Shown piece after piece: positions 52,906 to 63,870 of a stretch of DNA of 64,000 nt. Position numbers and translations under genes: made by a program. Position 1 is the first letter of the stretch, and each line of letters starts with the position of its first letter. Origin of the DNA: an uncultured Porphyromonadaceae bacterium (GTDB lineage: Bacteria; Bacteroidota; Bacteroidia; Bacteroidales; Muribaculaceae); NCBI GenBank assembly GCA_900544305.1, contig UQUV01000008.1, positions 36,216 through 100,215 on the forward strand. Direction: 5' to 3'. A model generated the notes under the pieces. That model was given only the letters and a program-made list of their open reading frames with translations, searched no databases and was not told the DNA's origin.

Positions 52906-53516
52906 AAAAGTTGGAATCGTCATTGCGAAACATGACCTTGTCGCTCGGCAGCGTTACGCTGATTGCTGCACTGCTTTTGTCGTGGGTTAACGGCATCACC
53001 AAAGAACCCATACAGCAGGCCGAATCAGCTACACAGAGCAAAGCGCTCGCCGCCGTTCTCCCCGAACACGACAACCAGCCGTTGGAAGAGAAATTCAGCG
53101 TAACGATAAACGAAGGAACGGCCGACAGCGTACTGGTGACAATTTATCCGGCTAAAATGAACGGCAAACTGGTGGGAGCGGCAGTGGAATCGACGGCTGA
53201 CGGCTATGCCGACAAGGTGACCGTCATTTATGGATTTGAACAGGACGGAACAGTGCGCAACTATGCCGTTATGAAACAGATGGAGACACCGGGACTGGGT
53301 GCCAAAATGCAGGACTGGTTCCGCGACCCGACCGGCAAACGGAGCGTCATCGGACGTAATCCGGGCTCGGAAAACATGACCGTGACAAAGGACGGCGGAA
53401 CAGTTGACGCCATAACGGCCGCAACCATTTCTTCACGTGCTTTCCTCAAGACACTTAACGATGCTTTCACAGCATACCAGAATATTCAGGCTGAAGAGAA
53501 AGGAGGTCAACAATGA
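52902..53516 (+). CDS. rnfG: Rnf complex subunit RnfG
   Basis: 204-aa subunit with one N-terminal membrane anchor (about 12-30) and a periplasmic FMN-binding domain. Landmarks: ETPGLGAKM (128-136) and the flavin-attachment motif DAITAATISSRA (169-180), T175 being the expected FMN-bearing threonine. A substrate of ApbE in other bacteria. Overlaps rnfD and rnfE by 4 bases each, indicating translational coupling. Confidence 0.95.
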   Translation: MKKLESSLRNMTLSLGSVTLIAALLLSWVNGITKEPIQQAESATQSKALAAVLPEHDNQPLEEKFSVTINEGTADSVLVTIYPAKMNGKLVGAAVESTADGYADKVTVIYGFEQDGTVRNYAVMKQMETPGLGAKMQDWFRDPTGKRSVIGRNPGSENMTVTKDGGTVDAITAATISSRAFLKTLNDAFTAYQNIQAEEKGGQQ

Positions 53517-54097
53517 AAAAACTTTCAATCGTCATCAACGGACTGATTAAAGAAAACCCGACATTCGTTCTGTTGCTTGGAATGTGTCCTACGCTGGGAA
53601 CGACCAGTAGTGCGCTGAACGGTATGAGTATGGGCATTGCCACGATGGCAGTGCTGATGATGTCGAACATGGTGATTGCCGGTATTCGAAACTTCATTCC
53701 CGACAAAGTACGTATTCCAGCCTACATTGTCGTCATCGCATCGTTTGTAACGCTGCTTCAGATGCTGATGCAGGCCTACCTGCCGGAACTGTATGCAACG
53801 CTCGGCATCTTCATCCCGCTGATTGTTGTGAACTGCATTCTGCTGGGACGCGCCGAAGCCTTTGCTTCCAAAAATAGTGTAGCCGACTCGCTTTTCGACG
53901 GTATCGGTATAGGACTCGGCTTTACCGTTGCCCTTACCCTACTGGGAGCCGTACGCGAGTTTTTAGGCACCGGCAAACTGTTCGGTTTCGAAATCTATCC
54001 GGAAAGTTTCGGCTCTATCCTTTTCGTGCTTGCACCGGGAGCGTTCATCGTGCTCGGACTCCTTATCGCATTAGTCAATAAATTGAAATCCAAATAA
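53513..54097 (+). CDS. rnfE: Rnf complex subunit RnfE
   Basis: 194-aa integral membrane subunit with about six helices, part of the ion-translocating core shared with NqrD. Typical start VINGLIKENPTFVLLLGMCPTLGTT (8-32, with the conserved Cys at 26) and LGIFIPLIVVNCILLGRAEAFAS, carrying the second conserved Cys. Lies between rnfG (overlap) and rnfA (5-base gap). Confidence 0.95.
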   Translation: MKKLSIVINGLIKENPTFVLLLGMCPTLGTTSSALNGMSMGIATMAVLMMSNMVIAGIRNFIPDKVRIPAYIVVIASFVTLLQMLMQAYLPELYATLGIFIPLIVVNCILLGRAEAFASKNSVADSLFDGIGIGLGFTVALTLLGAVREFLGTGKLFGFEIYPESFGSILFVLAPGAFIVLGLLIALVNKLKSK

Positions 54098-54102
54098 CAG
54101 CC

Positions 54103-54684
54103 ATGCTTACCTACATTTCAATTATTATCACGGCAATATTTGTCAACAATATCGTATTCTCCCAATTCCTTGGCATCTGTCCGTTCATCGGCGTGTCGAA
54201 GCGAATATCATCCGCAACTGGAATGGGAGCGGCCGTAACATTTGTCATTGCCCTTGCAACCGTAGCCACATGGCTGCTTCAGGAATACTTGCTCGTACCG
54301 CTTGAATTGCAGTACATGCAGACCATCGTGTTTATCCTCGTCATTGCCTTTCTTGTGCAAATGCTGGAAATCATCATGAAAAAGGTCATGCCGTCGCTCT
54401 ATCAGGCTTTAGGCGTATTCCTACCGCTCATCACCACCAACTGTGCAGTGTTGGGTGTAGCCATCACCGTCGTACAACGGCAGTATTCATTACTGGAATC
54501 CATCACCTACAGTATCTCTACAGCCATCGGTTTCGCTCTCGCATTAGTTATCTTTGCCGGCATCCGCGAACAGCTCGAACTGACCAACGTGCCGAAAGCC
54601 ATGCGCGGCGTGCCCATCGCCCTCATTTCCGCCGGCCTCCTCGCCATGGCATTCATGGGCTTCTCCGGCATCAAAATCGGATAA
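54103..54684 (+). CDS. rnfA: Rnf complex subunit RnfA
   Basis: 193-aa membrane subunit homologous to NqrE, paired with RnfE around a membrane iron centre; conserved Cys in SQFLGICPFIGVS (about 20-32) and in LGVFLPLITTNCAVLGVA (about 105-122). About six helices. Last gene of the operon; a strong bidirectional terminator follows 16 bases after the stop. Confidence 0.95.
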   Translation: MLTYISIIITAIFVNNIVFSQFLGICPFIGVSKRISSATGMGAAVTFVIALATVATWLLQEYLLVPLELQYMQTIVFILVIAFLVQMLEIIMKKVMPSLYQALGVFLPLITTNCAVLGVAITVVQRQYSLLESITYSISTAIGFALALVIFAGIREQLELTNVPKAMRGVPIALISAGLLAMAFMGFSGIKIG

Positions 54685-54700
54685 TAAGAATCTTTATAAG

Positions 54701-54739
54701 AACAAAAAATGCGGCTGTATTTCGGCCGCATTTTTTGTT
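54701..54739. terminator. Bidirectional terminator of the rnf operon
   Basis: Perfect 15-bp stem AACAAAAAATGCGGC (54701-54715) / GCCGCATTTTTTGTT (54725-54739), functional on both strands; also serves the convergent TSCPD gene. Confidence 0.88.
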
Positions 54740-54754
54740 AAGTCAATCCTATTT

Positions 54755-55018
54755 TTATTCCAGCTCTTTCTTCATTTCAAGCAAGGCTTGCGAGAGTTGG
54801 TCGGGGCAGGATGTGGGTTTTCCGCCGCAGCGGATACCTTTGAGACGTGCTACGACATCGTCTATTTTCATTCCTTTTATCAGGGAGCAGATGCCTTGCA
54901 GGTTTCCGTTACATCCACCGTAAAAATCCACATTCCGGATTCTGCCGTCTTCTATTTCTATATCAAATGCCTTACAGCATGTGCCATGCGTAAAATATGT
55001 TTTTTTCATCTTTTCCAT
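54755..55018 (-). CDS. TSCPD-domain protein (TIGR03905-like)
   Basis: 87-aa protein consisting of one TSCPD domain, named after its C-terminal motif, present here as PTSCPDQL. Other conserved parts are GTCCKAFDIEIEDGRI, FYGGCNGNLQGI and IRCGGKPTSC; the five cysteines suggest metal or Fe-S binding. The same domain is appended to ribonucleotide reductases and other enzymes, but the function is not known. Alternative start three codons later (MKKTYF). It follows the ferredoxin-flavodoxin gene after 5 bases, so the two form a unit. Confidence 0.88.
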   Translation of the reverse strand: MEKMKKTYFTHGTCCKAFDIEIEDGRIRNVDFYGGCNGNLQGICSLIKGMKIDDVVARLKGIRCGGKPTSCPDQLSQALLEMKKELE

Positions 55019-55023
55019 ATTAT

Positions 55024-55806
55024 TTATAAAAACATTTCCGGTTGACGCGGTGTGCTGAATTTAGTATGAAGCATCGCTGTGTAGGGAGTATCGAATATGC
55101 GGGCTTCGTTTGGACAAACTTTAACACAAGCGCAGCATTTGATACATTTTTCTGCATCAGTCACTATTTTTCCTTCTGCATCACGACTCATGGCTGCTGT
55201 CGGACAAGCATCCAGACATTCGCCACAGCCAAAACAGTTTTCATTGCACACAGGTGCCTGCGGGGTTGACGGAGCTACACTACGGTACGGTCGGTTACCT
55301 TTTATAAAGAACGGCTCAAAACAATCCGGCTGCTGCAATTTTTCCAGACACTTGTGACCGAACTCTTTCGCCTGTTTCAAATCCGCCTCATCCGGACGTC
55401 CTTCGGCAATCGGCATTCCTTTACGGCTATAACTGTGTTCGCCAACAAAAGCCGCAGCGGCAAACGGACGGAATCCCGCCTCAACCGCCAAATCGTACAA
55501 TTCCACCAAAGCATCTTCATAATCACGATTACCATAAACCGCAACCAACACTGCCGGACAACCGTTGCCTTTGATGCGCTTCAGCCTTTCCACTGCCAAC
55601 GGAGCCACACGTCCGGCATAAACAGGAACACCAATGACGGTCAGTCTGTCAGCCAATGTTCGTTCCGGCCCTTCCACTTCAAGAGTAAGGTCAACATATT
55701 CGCGTCGGGGAAAACCAATGCCCGACCCTATCGCCTTCACCACTTTCTCCGTTGTATGAGTAGGAGAAAAAAACACCAAAGTTGTCGTATCCAAATTCAT
55801 ATCCAT
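55024..55806 (-). CDS. EFR1-type flavodoxin-ferredoxin fusion protein
   Basis: 260-aa electron-transfer protein. The N-terminal half (about 8-160) is flavodoxin-like, with the phosphate-binding loop FSPTHTTEKVV and VIGVPVYAGRVAP. The C-terminal part (about 185-245) has two 4Fe-4S clusters, CFGCGECLDAC and CIKCCACVKVC. This EFR1 arrangement is typical of anaerobes; partners are unknown. M3 is an alternative start. The unit with the TSCPD gene sits between the Rnf and ferredoxin-oxidoreductase loci, so it may draw on the same ferredoxin pool. Confidence 0.88.
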   Translation of the reverse strand: MDMNLDTTTLVFFSPTHTTEKVVKAIGSGIGFPRREYVDLTLEVEGPERTLADRLTVIGVPVYAGRVAPLAVERLKRIKGNGCPAVLVAVYGNRDYEDALVELYDLAVEAGFRPFAAAAFVGEHSYSRKGMPIAEGRPDEADLKQAKEFGHKCLEKLQQPDCFEPFFIKGNRPYRSVAPSTPQAPVCNENCFGCGECLDACPTAAMSRDAEGKIVTDAEKCIKCCACVKVCPNEARIFDTPYTAMLHTKFSTPRQPEMFL

Positions 55807-55831
55807 ATATGTTTTTTATTTGATTCTGATT

Positions 55832-56398
55832 TTATGGCAACAGCTGAAGTCCCAAATGCGCCACCAAGCCTTCAAGGTTAGTGCGTGAAAATTTGGCTTT
55901 CCTCATTTTGTTGAACTGGGGATTGATTGTCACGTTCATTGCCGTCGAAAAATCCACCTCTGTCAAATCTGTATTCGAGAAAAAGGCTCTTTCAAGGTCA
56001 CAATATGCAAAACTGCTGCCTTTCAGTTGCGCTTCTGCAAAATCGGCTTCAATCAGATTGCACTTCACAAACGGAGTTTTCTGCATTCTTACATTTCGGA
56101 AAATGGAATAATCCAACAAGCATTCCTCAAAACGATAATGGGAAAATGAATTGGTGTTGGTGAAATCGCAACCGGTCATTTTACAGCCCTCAAACTTCAC
56201 GTCGTGGCATGCCTTTCCGGCAAATACAGCCAATGAAAAATTGCAGTTTCGGAACACACAGTTGCTCAGTGCCACCTTTCCGAAATGCAACTGATAGAAA
56301 TTGCAGCTTTCAAACACACAGTCGGCATACTCCCCGTCCAACGTGTCTTGAGTGTATGCCGTATTTTTATAATGTGTCCAATTCTCCTCCGTTTCCAT
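55832..56398 (-). CDS. Pentapeptide-repeat protein
   Basis: 188-aa protein built of about 25 A(D/N)LXX-like pentapeptides (CVFES CNFYQ, CVFRN CNFSL, CNLIE ADFAE, CDLER AFFSN, TDLTE VDFST), which fold into a four-sided beta-helix. Some members (Qnr, McbG, MfpA) shield DNA gyrase, but the family is diverse and there is no specific evidence here. Start at ATG 56398; the frame extends two codons to a TTG. It has its own promoter (56418-56448). Confidence 0.87.
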   Translation of the reverse strand: METEENWTHYKNTAYTQDTLDGEYADCVFESCNFYQLHFGKVALSNCVFRNCNFSLAVFAGKACHDVKFEGCKMTGCDFTNTNSFSHYRFEECLLDYSIFRNVRMQKTPFVKCNLIEADFAEAQLKGSSFAYCDLERAFFSNTDLTEVDFSTAMNVTINPQFNKMRKAKFSRTNLEGLVAHLGLQLLP

Positions 56399-56417
56399 AC
56401 GCAACCGATTTTATTTG

Positions 56418-56448
56418 CAAATGTACTCATTTACCCACGCAAACCCAA
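56418..56448 (-). promoter_or_regulatory. Promoter of the pentapeptide-repeat gene
   Basis: Minus strand TTG (56446-56448), 20-nt spacer, TACATTTG (56418-56425). Confidence 0.72.
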
Positions 56449-56534
56449 CTATCACGCCCCGAAAATATCTGCTCAAAAACACATCCTGAAATTTGCACAT
56501 TTTATAGTATTTTGCTACATTCGCTATGCAATAA

Positions 56535-57263
56535 ATGAAGAATACAATGAGTGGATTAAGCAAAATGCTAAATTTCATCTCTGATTTGAAAGCAAACAAC
56601 AACAGAGACTGGTTTGCGGAAAACAAATTGACATACGAAACGACCAGAAACGAATGTTACGCTGAAATTGAAACCTTACTAAACCGGCTTTCCGCTACCG
56701 ACAAAAGCCTTATCGGAGTTACCGCAAAGGATTGTACATACAGAATCTATCGCGACATCCGATTTTCCGCCGACAAATCGCCGTACAAAACCCACTTCGG
56801 CATTGTCATCGCCCAAAACGGGAGAAAATGCAAACAGGCAGGACGCTACATCCACATTGCTCCGGGCGAATGCGCTCTCTATGGAGGTGTATGGTTCCCG
56901 GAGCCACCTATATTGAAATTTCTCCGACGCAATATATTCGAGAACATTGAAGAATTTGAAGAAATTTTAAACCGGCCGGAATTCAAGGCAGCTTTTCCGA
57001 CACTGACCGGCGACGAACTGAAGACAATGCCTAAAGGCTTTCCGAAAGATTCCCCCTACGGAGACATTCTTCGGAAAAAGGAATTTTTGGTACAAAAACC
57101 CTATCCCGACAGCTTTTTCAGGCAGAAAAACTGGATGGACATGCTGATTGCCGACATGCAAGTCATGCAGCCGTTCCTCGATTTTCTGAATTACGCCTTC
57201 GAGGAGTTGCACAGTGGAGAATATTCTGCGCAGAATCCGACAGAATTAATGCACAGATTTTAG
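56535..57263 (+). CDS. DUF2461/TIGR02453 family protein
   Basis: 242-aa cytoplasmic protein of DUF2461, whose function is unknown. Diagnostic parts are FISDLKANNNRDWFAENK (about 14-31), IYRDIRFSADKSPYKTHFGIVI (about 73-94), GRYIHIAPGECALYGGVWFPEP and LKTMPKGFPKDSP. Length is usual for the family. An ATG four codons downstream (MSGLSKM) is also possible. Single gene, divergent from the pentapeptide-repeat gene. Confidence 0.88.
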   Translation: MKNTMSGLSKMLNFISDLKANNNRDWFAENKLTYETTRNECYAEIETLLNRLSATDKSLIGVTAKDCTYRIYRDIRFSADKSPYKTHFGIVIAQNGRKCKQAGRYIHIAPGECALYGGVWFPEPPILKFLRRNIFENIEEFEEILNRPEFKAAFPTLTGDELKTMPKGFPKDSPYGDILRKKEFLVQKPYPDSFFRQKNWMDMLIADMQVMQPFLDFLNYAFEELHSGEYSAQNPTELMHRF

Positions 57264-57330
57264 CTTGCTGAGCAGTTTTTCATTACACAGATTTTGTGCT
57301 AATGTGCCAAAATTTAAATAGTTGTAAAAA

Positions 57331-57347
57331 GCTAAAATACGTTTAGC
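57331..57347. promoter_or_regulatory. Inverted repeat upstream of the ferredoxin-oxidoreductase operon
   Basis: GCTAAA-ATACG-TTTAGC, perfect 6-bp arms, 18 bases upstream of the -7 box and overlapping the expected -33 region. A possible operator. Confidence 0.4.
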
Positions 57348-57365
57348 AGGCTCAATTTTTTACGT

Positions 57366-57373
57366 TATTTTTG
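57366..57373 (+). promoter_or_regulatory. -7 box of the ferredoxin-oxidoreductase operon
   Basis: TATTTTTG, 34 nt before the ferredoxin-subunit ATG at 57408. The -33 region has TTTA instead of TTTG. Confidence 0.5.
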
Positions 57374-57407
57374 TATTGACAAATTAATTAACAAACAGAT
57401 ATCAGCT

Positions 57408-57638
57408 ATGGCAAAAATACAAGGTGCCGTTGTAGTGAACGAGGAAAGATGCAAAGGCTGCAACCTGTGCGTGGTTGCCTGCCCTACCGACACGCTGGCT
57501 CTACAACCCAACGAAGTAAACAATCGAGGTTACCACTACGCTTTTATGAAAAATGCGGAAGCCTGCATTGGCTGTGCAAGTTGCGCACTCGTTTGTCCCG
57601 ACGCGTGCATTGAAGTTTATAAAGTGCGCGTAGATTAA
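57408..57638 (+). CDS. 2-oxoacid:ferredoxin oxidoreductase, ferredoxin-type delta subunit
   Basis: 76-aa ferredoxin with two 4Fe-4S motifs: CKGCNLCVVACPT and CIGCASCALVCPD. It is the electron-transfer subunit of the oxidoreductase encoded by the next three genes (delta, alpha, beta, gamma order, all on the plus strand with gaps of 28, 46 and 3 bases). Confidence 0.92.
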   Translation: MAKIQGAVVVNEERCKGCNLCVVACPTDTLALQPNEVNNRGYHYAFMKNAEACIGCASCALVCPDACIEVYKVRVD

Positions 57639-57666
57639 CGTTTAACATTTAAAGACATTGAGCAGT

Positions 57667-58752
57667 ATGAAAGAAGAAATACGACTGATGAAAGGTAACG
57701 AAGCTCTGGCACACGCTGCCATTCGTTACGGTGCTGACGGATATTTCGGCTACCCGATCACTCCACAATCGGAAGTTCTCGAAACCCTAATGGCAGAACA
57801 GCCGTGGGAAAAAACCGGAATGGTTGTCCTTCAGGCAGAAAGTGAAGTGGCGGCTATCAATATGGTGTATGGCGGTGCGGCTGCCGGAAAAGTAGTGTTC
57901 ACGTCATCGTCAAGTCCGGGTGTCAGCCTTATGCAGGAAGGCGTTTCCTATTTGGCAGCAAGCGAACTGCCTGCATTGATTATCAATGTCATGCGCGGCG
58001 GACCGGGTTTGGGTACCATCCAACCGTCACAGGCCGACTATTTCCAGGCAACTAAAGGCGGCGGTCACGGCGACTATCACCTTATCACGCTGGCTCCGTC
58101 ATCCGTTCAGGAAATGTGCGACTTCGTAGGACTTGGTTGGGATTTGGCTTTCAAATACCGCACACCGGCCATTATTCTTGCCGACGGCGTTGTCGGACAG
58201 ATGATGGAAAAGGTTGTATTGCCTCCGCAACGCAAACGCCTTACCGACGAGGAAGTGCGCGAACGCTGCCCTTGGGCAACGACAGGACGTCACGGACGCA
58301 ACACTCGCAACGTAGTGACTTCGCTCGAACTGGATTCCGACAAAATGGAAGTCAACAACGAACGCTTCCAACGCACCTACCGTCTGATTGAAGAAAACGA
58401 AGTGCGCTTTGAGGAAATCTACACTGACGACTGCGACTACCTGATTGTAGCATTCGGTTCCGTAGCACGTATCAGCCAGAAAGCTGTGGAAATGGCCCGC
58501 AAGGAAGGCATCAAAATCGGCATCCTTCGTCCTATCACCCTTTGGCCGTTCCCGAAAGACGAAGTCAAACGCCTCGGACAGAAATCAAAAGGCGTGCTGG
58601 TGGTAGAAATGAACGCCGGACAGATGATTGAAGACGTTAAACTGGCTGTCGGCAATGACATCCCTGTTGAACACTTCGGACGTCTTGGCGGTATCGTTCC
58701 GTCGCCCGACGAAATTCTGGAAGCCTTCAAGCAAAAATTCATCAACAAATAG
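57667..58752 (+). CDS. vorB: 2-oxoacid:ferredoxin oxidoreductase alpha subunit (VorB/KorA-like)
   Basis: 361-aa subunit binding the pyrimidine part of thiamine diphosphate. Landmarks: GNEALAHAAIRYGADGYFGYPITPQSEVLETL (about residues 10-41 in overlapping parts), AGKVVFTSSSSPGVSLMQEG and RGGPGLGTIQPSQADYFQ. The enzyme decarboxylates a 2-oxoacid with CoA and reduces ferredoxin. In Bacteroidales this subunit type is usually labelled VorB (branched 2-oxoacids), but 2-oxoglutarate use is equally possible. Start ATG 57667; the TTG at 57658 is less likely. Confidence 0.92.
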   Translation: MKEEIRLMKGNEALAHAAIRYGADGYFGYPITPQSEVLETLMAEQPWEKTGMVVLQAESEVAAINMVYGGAAAGKVVFTSSSSPGVSLMQEGVSYLAASELPALIINVMRGGPGLGTIQPSQADYFQATKGGGHGDYHLITLAPSSVQEMCDFVGLGWDLAFKYRTPAIILADGVVGQMMEKVVLPPQRKRLTDEEVRERCPWATTGRHGRNTRNVVTSLELDSDKMEVNNERFQRTYRLIEENEVRFEEIYTDDCDYLIVAFGSVARISQKAVEMARKEGIKIGILRPITLWPFPKDEVKRLGQKSKGVLVVEMNAGQMIEDVKLAVGNDIPVEHFGRLGGIVPSPDEILEAFKQKFINK

Positions 58753-58798
58753 CGCTTCCAAGCCATATTGTTTCATCAAGTAAAAAACAAACTCCACT

Positions 58799-59560
58799 AT
58801 GGATATCAACGATATTATCAAACCTGAGAACCGGGTGTATAAGAAACCGGCGTTGCTCAACGACACTCACATGCACTACTGTCCGGGCTGTAGCCACGGA
58901 GTGGTACATAAAATCGTGGCAGAACTTATTGAAGAAATGGGCTTGCAGGACAGAGCTGTAGGCGTTGCGCCTGTGGGTTGTGCCGTGTTTGCCTACAACT
59001 ATATCGACGTTGACTGGGTAGAAGCTGCACACGGACGTGCACCTGCCATTGCTACTGCCCTCAGCCGACTCAATCCGGGCAATCTGGTGTTCACCTATCA
59101 GGGCGACGGCGACTTGGCAGCTATCGGTACTTGCGAAACCATCCATGCAGCCAACCGCGGTGAAAACATCACCATCATTTTCATCAACAACGCTATCTAC
59201 GGTATGACCGGCGGACAAATGGCTCCGACCACACTGCTCGGAATGAAAACAGCCACTACTCCTTACGGACGCCGCGCCGACCTGAACGGATATCCGCTGA
59301 AAATTTCCAATCTGCTTGCCGAACTCGACGGCACTTGCTACGTGACACGCCAGAGCGTACACACAGCCGCTGCTGTCCGCAAGGCAAAGGCAGCCATCAA
59401 GAAGGCATTCCAGAACACCCTTGACAAGAAAGGCACATCCGTTGTGGAAATCGTCAGCACTTGTAACTCAGGCTGGAAACTCACTCCTGCTGAATCCAAT
59501 AAATGGATGGCAGAACACATGTTTGAAAAATACCCAATGGGCGACTTAAAGAATGAGTAA
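58799..59560 (+). CDS. 2-oxoacid:ferredoxin oxidoreductase beta subunit (thiamine-binding)
   Basis: 253-aa subunit holding the diphosphate of the cofactor: the motif GDGDLAAIGTCETIHAANRG (about 102-121) followed by IIFINNAIYGMTGGQMAPTT (about 126-145). The early HYCPGCSHGVVHK (22-34) is the typical start region, containing Cys ligands or catalytic residues. It pairs with the VorB-like alpha subunit. Confidence 0.93.
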   Translation: MDINDIIKPENRVYKKPALLNDTHMHYCPGCSHGVVHKIVAELIEEMGLQDRAVGVAPVGCAVFAYNYIDVDWVEAAHGRAPAIATALSRLNPGNLVFTYQGDGDLAAIGTCETIHAANRGENITIIFINNAIYGMTGGQMAPTTLLGMKTATTPYGRRADLNGYPLKISNLLAELDGTCYVTRQSVHTAAAVRKAKAAIKKAFQNTLDKKGTSVVEIVSTCNSGWKLTPAESNKWMAEHMFEKYPMGDLKNE

Positions 59561-59563
59561 TTT

Positions 59564-60097
59564 ATGAAAACAGAAATAGTAATAGCAGGTTTCGGCGGAC
59601 AGGGTGTACTGTCAATGGGTAAGATTCTTGCCTATGCCGGATTGATGGAGGACAAGGAAGTGACCTGGATGCCGGCCTACGGTCCGGAACAGCGCGGAGG
59701 TACAGCCAACGTGACGGTCATCATCAGCGACGAGCAAATCAGCTCACCGATCCTCAACAAATACGACATCGTGGTAGCTCTCAACCAGCAGAGCCTTGAG
59801 AAGTTCGAAAGCAAGGTGAAACCGGGCGGCGTACTGCTCTACGACAATTACGGCATTCACCGCAATCCGGAAAGAACCGACATTGAAATCTACAGCATCA
59901 ACGCCATGGAAGCCTCCATTGAGCTCAACAACTCAAAGGCTTACAACATGGTTGTGCTCGGTGCAATGTTGAAAATCCGCCCCGTTGTCACAATGGACAG
60001 CGTCATCGCAGGCTTGAAAAAATCCCTGCCCGAACGCCACCACCACCTGATTCCAATGAACGAACAAGCCATCCAAAAAGGCATGTCACTCATATAG
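59564..60097 (+). CDS. 2-oxoacid:ferredoxin oxidoreductase gamma subunit
   Basis: 177-aa gamma subunit with the family start EIVIAGFGGQGVLSMGKILAYAG and MPAYGPEQRGGTANVTVIIS (about 36-55). It completes the four-subunit enzyme. Starts 3 bases after the beta subunit; a terminator follows. Confidence 0.93.
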   Translation: MKTEIVIAGFGGQGVLSMGKILAYAGLMEDKEVTWMPAYGPEQRGGTANVTVIISDEQISSPILNKYDIVVALNQQSLEKFESKVKPGGVLLYDNYGIHRNPERTDIEIYSINAMEASIELNNSKAYNMVVLGAMLKIRPVVTMDSVIAGLKKSLPERHHHLIPMNEQAIQKGMSLI

Positions 60098-60128
60098 AAA
60101 TAGGAAATAAAGAATGCTTAATAACGAT

Positions 60129-60160
60129 GAAAGCCTGGCTCCATTTGGAATCAGGCTTTC
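60129..60160 (+). terminator. Terminator of the ferredoxin-oxidoreductase operon
   Basis: Perfect 9-bp stem GAAAGCCTG (60129-60137) / CAGGCTTTC (60152-60160), followed by ATTATTT. Confidence 0.75.
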
Positions 60161-60185
60161 ATTATTTCTACACCACAGTTATCGG

Positions 60186-60806
60186 TTATTTCGAAAAACG
60201 GAGGCCGAGGCATACGTTGTCGTAGCTTTCGAGCAGCTTGATGGCGGTGTTGATGGTTTCGAGGTCGGCGGTATTTGCAACGAGTTTCAGCACTTCGAGC
60301 AGTTTCTTCACGTCGACTGTCAGTGCCAATGTGTTGCTCGTTTTCTGCACATAGGTGGTAAACGAATTCAACTTGCCGAGCTTGAGTTTCTCGTTCTGCG
60401 TCAGCGACAGCGTGAATGTGCCGTCGTCATTCTTTATCAGGCGGCCTTTAATGGTTTTGCCTTTTACGGTCATCGTATAGTTGCCCGACGCGTCGAATGT
60501 AACTGTCGAACCTTCCAGACCTAATTTTTCATAATATGGCATCAGCTTGTTTTCGGCCAGGCTTGCCACTGCCGAACCTCCCGCCTGCTCCAATGCGTCG
60601 CCAGAGCGAAGCACTACTGCCGGTCCTGTGGCTTTCCACGTTCCTTCCAGCGAATTGAGCTGAATGTCGCCGTTTCCGGTCACGGCATTAACCAAGTCGC
60701 CCAAACCTTTGTTTCCAAACAAGTCTTTCAGTGAATCGGCATACACACTACCCGTGCCTGCCATCATCGCAACAATACCAAACACAATAAGTTTTAACGT
60801 TTTCAT
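60186..60806 (-). CDS. DUF4923 family exported protein
   Basis: 206-aa secreted protein (signal peptide 1-23, SVYADS). It matches the Bacteroidales DUF4923 family: SLEGTWKATGPAVVLRSGDALEQAGGSAVASLAENKL (in overlapping parts, about 52-88), a lipocalin-like strand region (TVTFDASGNYTMTVKGKTIKGRLI) and a C-terminal helical part. Function unknown. Its promoter at 60893-60923 is a full consensus match and gives a leader of about 80 nt. Confidence 0.85.
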   Translation of the reverse strand: MKTLKLIVFGIVAMMAGTGSVYADSLKDLFGNKGLGDLVNAVTGNGDIQLNSLEGTWKATGPAVVLRSGDALEQAGGSAVASLAENKLMPYYEKLGLEGSTVTFDASGNYTMTVKGKTIKGRLIKNDDGTFTLSLTQNEKLKLGKLNSFTTYVQKTSNTLALTVDVKKLLEVLKLVANTADLETINTAIKLLESYDNVCLGLRFSK

Positions 60807-60892
60807 TGTCTTATCCTTTTTAATTCATCTATTTTCGGATATTCTGCCCCACACCCTGTTTTTAAGCTGAAGAACGGAACACCGTATCTTTA

Positions 60893-60923
60893 CAAAGATA
60901 ACTTTTTCCATTGAAAAAAGCAA
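60893..60923 (-). promoter_or_regulatory. Promoter of the DUF4923 gene
   Basis: Minus strand TTG (60921-60923), 20-nt spacer, TATCTTTG (60893-60900). Confidence 0.78.
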
Positions 60924-61030
60924 AAATACAGGAAACACTGTGAAGCAAAACAGGAAACAAATGCTCCATTCTCTCTGCTTACATCTGCTTTTTATAGACC
61001 AGGCAATACATCTGTTAAAAAGTTTGCACA

Positions 61031-61112
61031 TATCTTTCCATAAGATAGGCTACGCCTCGGCAGAAAAAATCGAACAAGCTCTTTTTTCTTCTCTCGGCTT
61101 GCACTATCTTTG
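61031..61112 (+). repeat. Promoter-containing repeat upstream of valS
   Basis: Fourth locus of the repeat family. Distal end CATAAGATAGG (61039-61049 region) with CTACGCCTCGGCA, a weaker palindrome (GAAAAAA ... TTTTTTC), then TTCTCTCGGCTTGCAC and the -7 box TATCTTTG (61105-61112). A TATCTTTC remnant (61031-61038) abuts the distal end as in the tandem loci. The -33 position reads TTT rather than TTTG. It supplies the valS promoter; the leader is about 65 nt. Confidence 0.68.
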
Positions 61113-61181
61113 CAAAATGATTTTTTGCCGAAGTGGCGAAAATTGAATTTTGAAATAATTAGCGTAAAAAACATATTACTT

Positions 61182-63806
<2,625 letters not shown>

Positions 63807-63832
63807 TCCCACCCGCGATTACAATCCCACCG

Positions 63833-63870
63833 CACCCCCTTCCCCACCGGGACAGGGGGTGTTTTGTTTT
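63833..63870 (+). terminator. Terminator after valS
   Basis: Perfect 8-bp stem CACCCCCT (63833-63840) / AGGGGGTG (63854-63861) followed by TTTTGTTTTT. From there to the window end (63871-64000) nothing was recognised. Confidence 0.82.

Noticed and set aside
57408..60097. Pyruvate:ferredoxin oxidoreductase
   Set aside because: In Bacteroidales the pyruvate enzyme is usually a single fused protein; the four separate subunits and the VorB-type alpha chain fit a branched-chain 2-oxoacid or 2-oxoglutarate enzyme better.
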